The position numbers and the translations under genes were made by a program. Shown one piece after another: positions 62,136 to 64,000 of a stretch of DNA of 64,000 bases. Every line of letters starts with the position of its first letter. Within the stretch, counting starts at the first letter, position 1. The notes below the pieces were generated by a model. The model had not been told where the DNA came from, did not search any database, and saw nothing but the letters and a program-made list of their open reading frames with translations. The DNA is from Actinomadura hallensis (GTDB lineage Bacteria > Actinomycetota > Actinomycetes > Streptosporangiales > Streptosporangiaceae): positions 3,348,001-3,412,000 of the forward strand of contig NZ_VFPO01000001.1 of the NCBI RefSeq assembly GCF_006716765.1, read 5' to 3'.

Positions 62136-63145
62136 CAGGACAACCTCACCCTCGGATCGAGGATCCCGTACATGACGTCGACGACCAGGTTCATGACGAT
62201 GACCGCGAGGGAGAGCGTCACCACGGTGCCCAGCACCACCGGCAGGTCGCTGCCGATCACGCCCTCCAGCGCCAGGTTGCCGAGCCCCTTGAGGGAGAAG
62301 GTCTGCTCGGTGAGGATCGCTCCGCCGAACAGCAGCCCGACGTCCAGGCCGAAGATGGTCAGCACCGGCGTCAGCGACGCCCTCAGCGCGTGTCTGGTGA
62401 TGACGGTCCGTTCCGGGAGCCCCTTGGCGCGGGCCGTGCGTATGTAGTCCTCGCCCATCGTCTCAAGCATGCCCGCTCGCGTGAGCCGCGCGTACATCGC
62501 CGCGTACAGGAACGCGAGCGTCACCCACGGGAGGATCAGCGCGGAGGCCCATTTGAACGGGTTGTCCATGAAGCTGTGATAGCTGACCGGTGGCAGCAGT
62601 TCCCAGGCGTGGACGACGAACGTCAGTGAGAGCAGGCCCGTGAAGAAGATCGGGAGCGACACCCCGGCCAGCGCGACGATCATCGCGGCGCGGTCGAACA
62701 GGCTGCCGCGCTTGAGCGCCGACAGCACGCCGATCGAGACCCCGGCCAGCAGCCAGATGATCGCGGCGCCGACCACCAGCGACAGGGTGATGGGGAAGCG
62801 GTCGACGATCTGCTCGGTGACGCTCTGGTTGGTCCGGAACGAGTACCCCAGGCACGGCGCCGGGCAGTCGATCTTCTCGACGCCGGTGTCGTAGGTGTCA
62901 CCGGCCACGATCGACTTGAGGAAGTTGCCGTACTGGACCGCCAGCGGGTCGTCGAACCCGAACCGCTCCTTGATCGCGGTGATCGTCTCGGCCGTCGGGG
63001 ACTTGCCGGCGAAGCGGGCCGCGAGCTGGTCGGTGCTCTGCCCCGCGGCGCGGGGGAGCCCGAAGAAGATCAGGAAGGTCACCGCGCTGATGACCAGGAG
63101 CATCACGACCCCGCCCACGAGCCGGCGAATGAAGAATGCGATCAC
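62135..63145 (-). CDS. Peptide ABC transporter permease (DppB/OppB type)
   Basis: This 336-aa permease has the OppB-family N-terminus MIAFFIRRLVGGVVMLLVISAVTFLIFFGLP, an extracytoplasmic loop, and TM segments including FPITLSLVVGAAIIWLLAGVSIGV. The EAA loop is MLETMGEDYIRTARAKGLPERTVITRHALRASLTPVLT. The second permease (DppC) that normally partners it is not between the genes seen here. A hairpin at 63160-63192 separates it from the binding-protein gene. Start ATG 63145. Confidence 0.94.
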   Translation of the reverse strand: MIAFFIRRLVGGVVMLLVISAVTFLIFFGLPRAAGQSTDQLAARFAGKSPTAETITAIKERFGFDDPLAVQYGNFLKSIVAGDTYDTGVEKIDCPAPCLGYSFRTNQSVTEQIVDRFPITLSLVVGAAIIWLLAGVSIGVLSALKRGSLFDRAAMIVALAGVSLPIFFTGLLSLTFVVHAWELLPPVSYHSFMDNPFKWASALILPWVTLAFLYAAMYARLTRAGMLETMGEDYIRTARAKGLPERTVITRHALRASLTPVLTIFGLDVGLLFGGAILTEQTFSLKGLGNLALEGVIGSDLPVVLGTVVTLSLAVIVMNLVVDVMYGILDPRVRLS

Positions 63146-63159
63146 GGTCGTTCGGCCCG

Positions 63160-63192
63160 GGACGGCCGGCCGGGGTCGCCGGCCGGCCGTCC
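63160..63192 (-). terminator. Hairpin between binding-protein and permease genes
   Basis: A perfect 14-bp stem (63160-63173 with 63179-63192) and 5-nt loop lies between the binding-protein stop and the permease start. It probably works as a partial terminator or 3'-stabilising structure, giving more binding protein than permease. Confidence 0.7.
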
Positions 63193-63229
63193 GTGGCCTT
63201 CACCTGCCTTCAGCGAATCGTGGGAGCCG

Positions 63230-64000
63230 CTACTCCACGCCGAGGGTGGAGTAGTTGTACATGCCGAACGCCTTGTGGAAGAACACGTTCTTCAGCGAGT
63301 CGGGCCGGAACATCAGGGACTTGGCGTAGACGCCCGGCAGGACGTAGGCCTCGCTGCGGAAGCGGTCGTCGATCTGGTTGTACAGCTTCGCGCGCTCGGC
63401 GGGGTCCTCGGTCTCGTACGCCTGGTCCCACCAGTCGTCGATCTGCTTGTCCTTCATCATCGAGATGTTGATGTTGCCGGCGGGCAGGATCGCGTCGCTG
63501 CTGGTCAGGGCCCACAGGTACCCGTAGCCGGTCGGCCAGTCCGACAGCCACCCGAAGGTGCCGATGGCGACGTTGTTCTTCTTGTTGAACTCGGGCGAGC
63601 CGAACTGGTCGGTCACGTAGGTGTTGGCCGGGTAGCCCTTGAGGTTGAGCTTGATCCCGACGCGGCCCATCGACTGCTGGAGCGCGACCGCGACGGCCTG
63701 CTCCTTCGGCCGGTCCGAGCGGTAGAGCATCGTGACCTCGAAGCCCTCGGGCTTGCCGCAGGCCTGCAGGGCCTCCTTGGCCTTGTTGACGTCGCCCTTG
63801 TAGCCCTTCTCGGCCTTGGTGTAGTAGTCGGTGCCCTTCTCGCGGCCGTCCACGTCCGGCGGCATGATCGAGGTCGCGAGGTCACCGCCGACGTCACCGC
63901 CGTAGGCGCGCCAGATGGCGTCGCGGTCCGCCGCCCAGATCATGGCCTTGCGGCACTCGACGTTCGGGACGACCTCGCTGTTGATGGGCAGGTACCAGTG
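63230..64000 (-). CDS. Peptide ABC transporter substrate-binding protein, C-terminal part (runs off right edge)
   Basis: The frame is open from the window edge (WYLPINSEVVPNVECRKAMIWAADRDAIWRAYGG) to the stop at 63230, 256 codons. This is the C-terminal region of a family-5 (DppA/OppA) solute-binding protein: GYKGDVNKAKEALQACGKPEGFEVTMLYRSDRPKEQAVAVALQQSMGRVGIKLNLKGYP, then WLSDWPTGYGYLW. ERAKLYNQIDDRFRSEAYVLPGV and FHKAFGMYNYSTLGVE close it. An internal ATG at 63943 is not the start. The signal peptide and lipobox lie outside the window. Confidence 0.92.
   Translation of the reverse strand, partial: HWYLPINSEVVPNVECRKAMIWAADRDAIWRAYGGDVGGDLATSIMPPDVDGREKGTDYYTKAEKGYKGDVNKAKEALQACGKPEGFEVTMLYRSDRPKEQAVAVALQQSMGRVGIKLNLKGYPANTYVTDQFGSPEFNKKNNVAIGTFGWLSDWPTGYGYLWALTSSDAILPAGNINISMMKDKQIDDWWDQAYETEDPAERAKLYNQIDDRFRSEAYVLPGVYAKSLMFRPDSLKNVFFHKAFGMYNYSTLGVE

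Overview
This is about 64 kb of very GC-rich DNA. It carries a complete bacterial proteasome and pupylation locus (arc, dop, pup, prcB, prcA, pafA, and separately pafBC), a DtxR/IdeR-type iron box, frequent GTG starts and many leaderless-looking promoters. This points to an actinomycete. The mix of families fits Streptosporangiales/Thermomonosporaceae (Actinomadura-like), but that placement is inference from gene content only.

Layout. 1-6.6 kb: divergent lysine-degradation genes kdd (cut by the left edge) and kamA, then a P450, a DUF3616 protein, an acyl-CoA dehydrogenase and a DUF1707-FHA protein. 6.6-14.8 kb: an Lrp regulator and a carbohydrate-uptake island. In the island a LacI regulator faces an MsmK/UgpC-type ATPase across three LacI-type operators, and an opposing four-gene ABC operon (ATPase, binding lipoprotein, two permeases, one with an inserted extracytoplasmic domain) converges on it over two strong hairpins. 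15-19.8 kb: an M24 peptidase, a 5'-3' exonuclease, a Crp/Fnr regulator, and haem oxygenase with a DUF2470 partner under an iron box. 19.9-24.1 kb: assimilatory nitrite reductase nirB coupled to a second FAD/[2Fe-2S] reductase. 24.3-30.7 kb: DUF3068, sirtuin, DUF4142 lipoprotein, MarR, an ABC exporter and a DUF2236 protein.

30.8-49.9 kb is the proteasome neighbourhood, almost entirely on the minus strand: arc - dop - pup - endonuclease VII-like gene - prcB - prcA - pafA - FKBP - Fe-S-type HTH regulator - DUF3291, then (beyond a plus-strand DUF3866 gene) pafB - pafC - small membrane protein - tatA - tatC - helY. Pup ends in an encoded Glu, so it is ready for PafA ligation. The two features least explained here are a nuclease-like gene with doubled zinc-knuckle and endonuclease VII modules between pup and prcB, and a 27-bp tandem repeat in front of it.

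50.2-64 kb: tRNA m1A58 methyltransferase trmI, a site-2 protease with CBS domains, a RecB-like Fe-S nuclease, a NarL-type two-component system, a MacB/FtsX-type ABC exporter, and a peptide ABC operon (binding protein cut by the right edge, one permease, two ATPases). No tRNA, rRNA, CRISPR array, transposase or integrase was seen.
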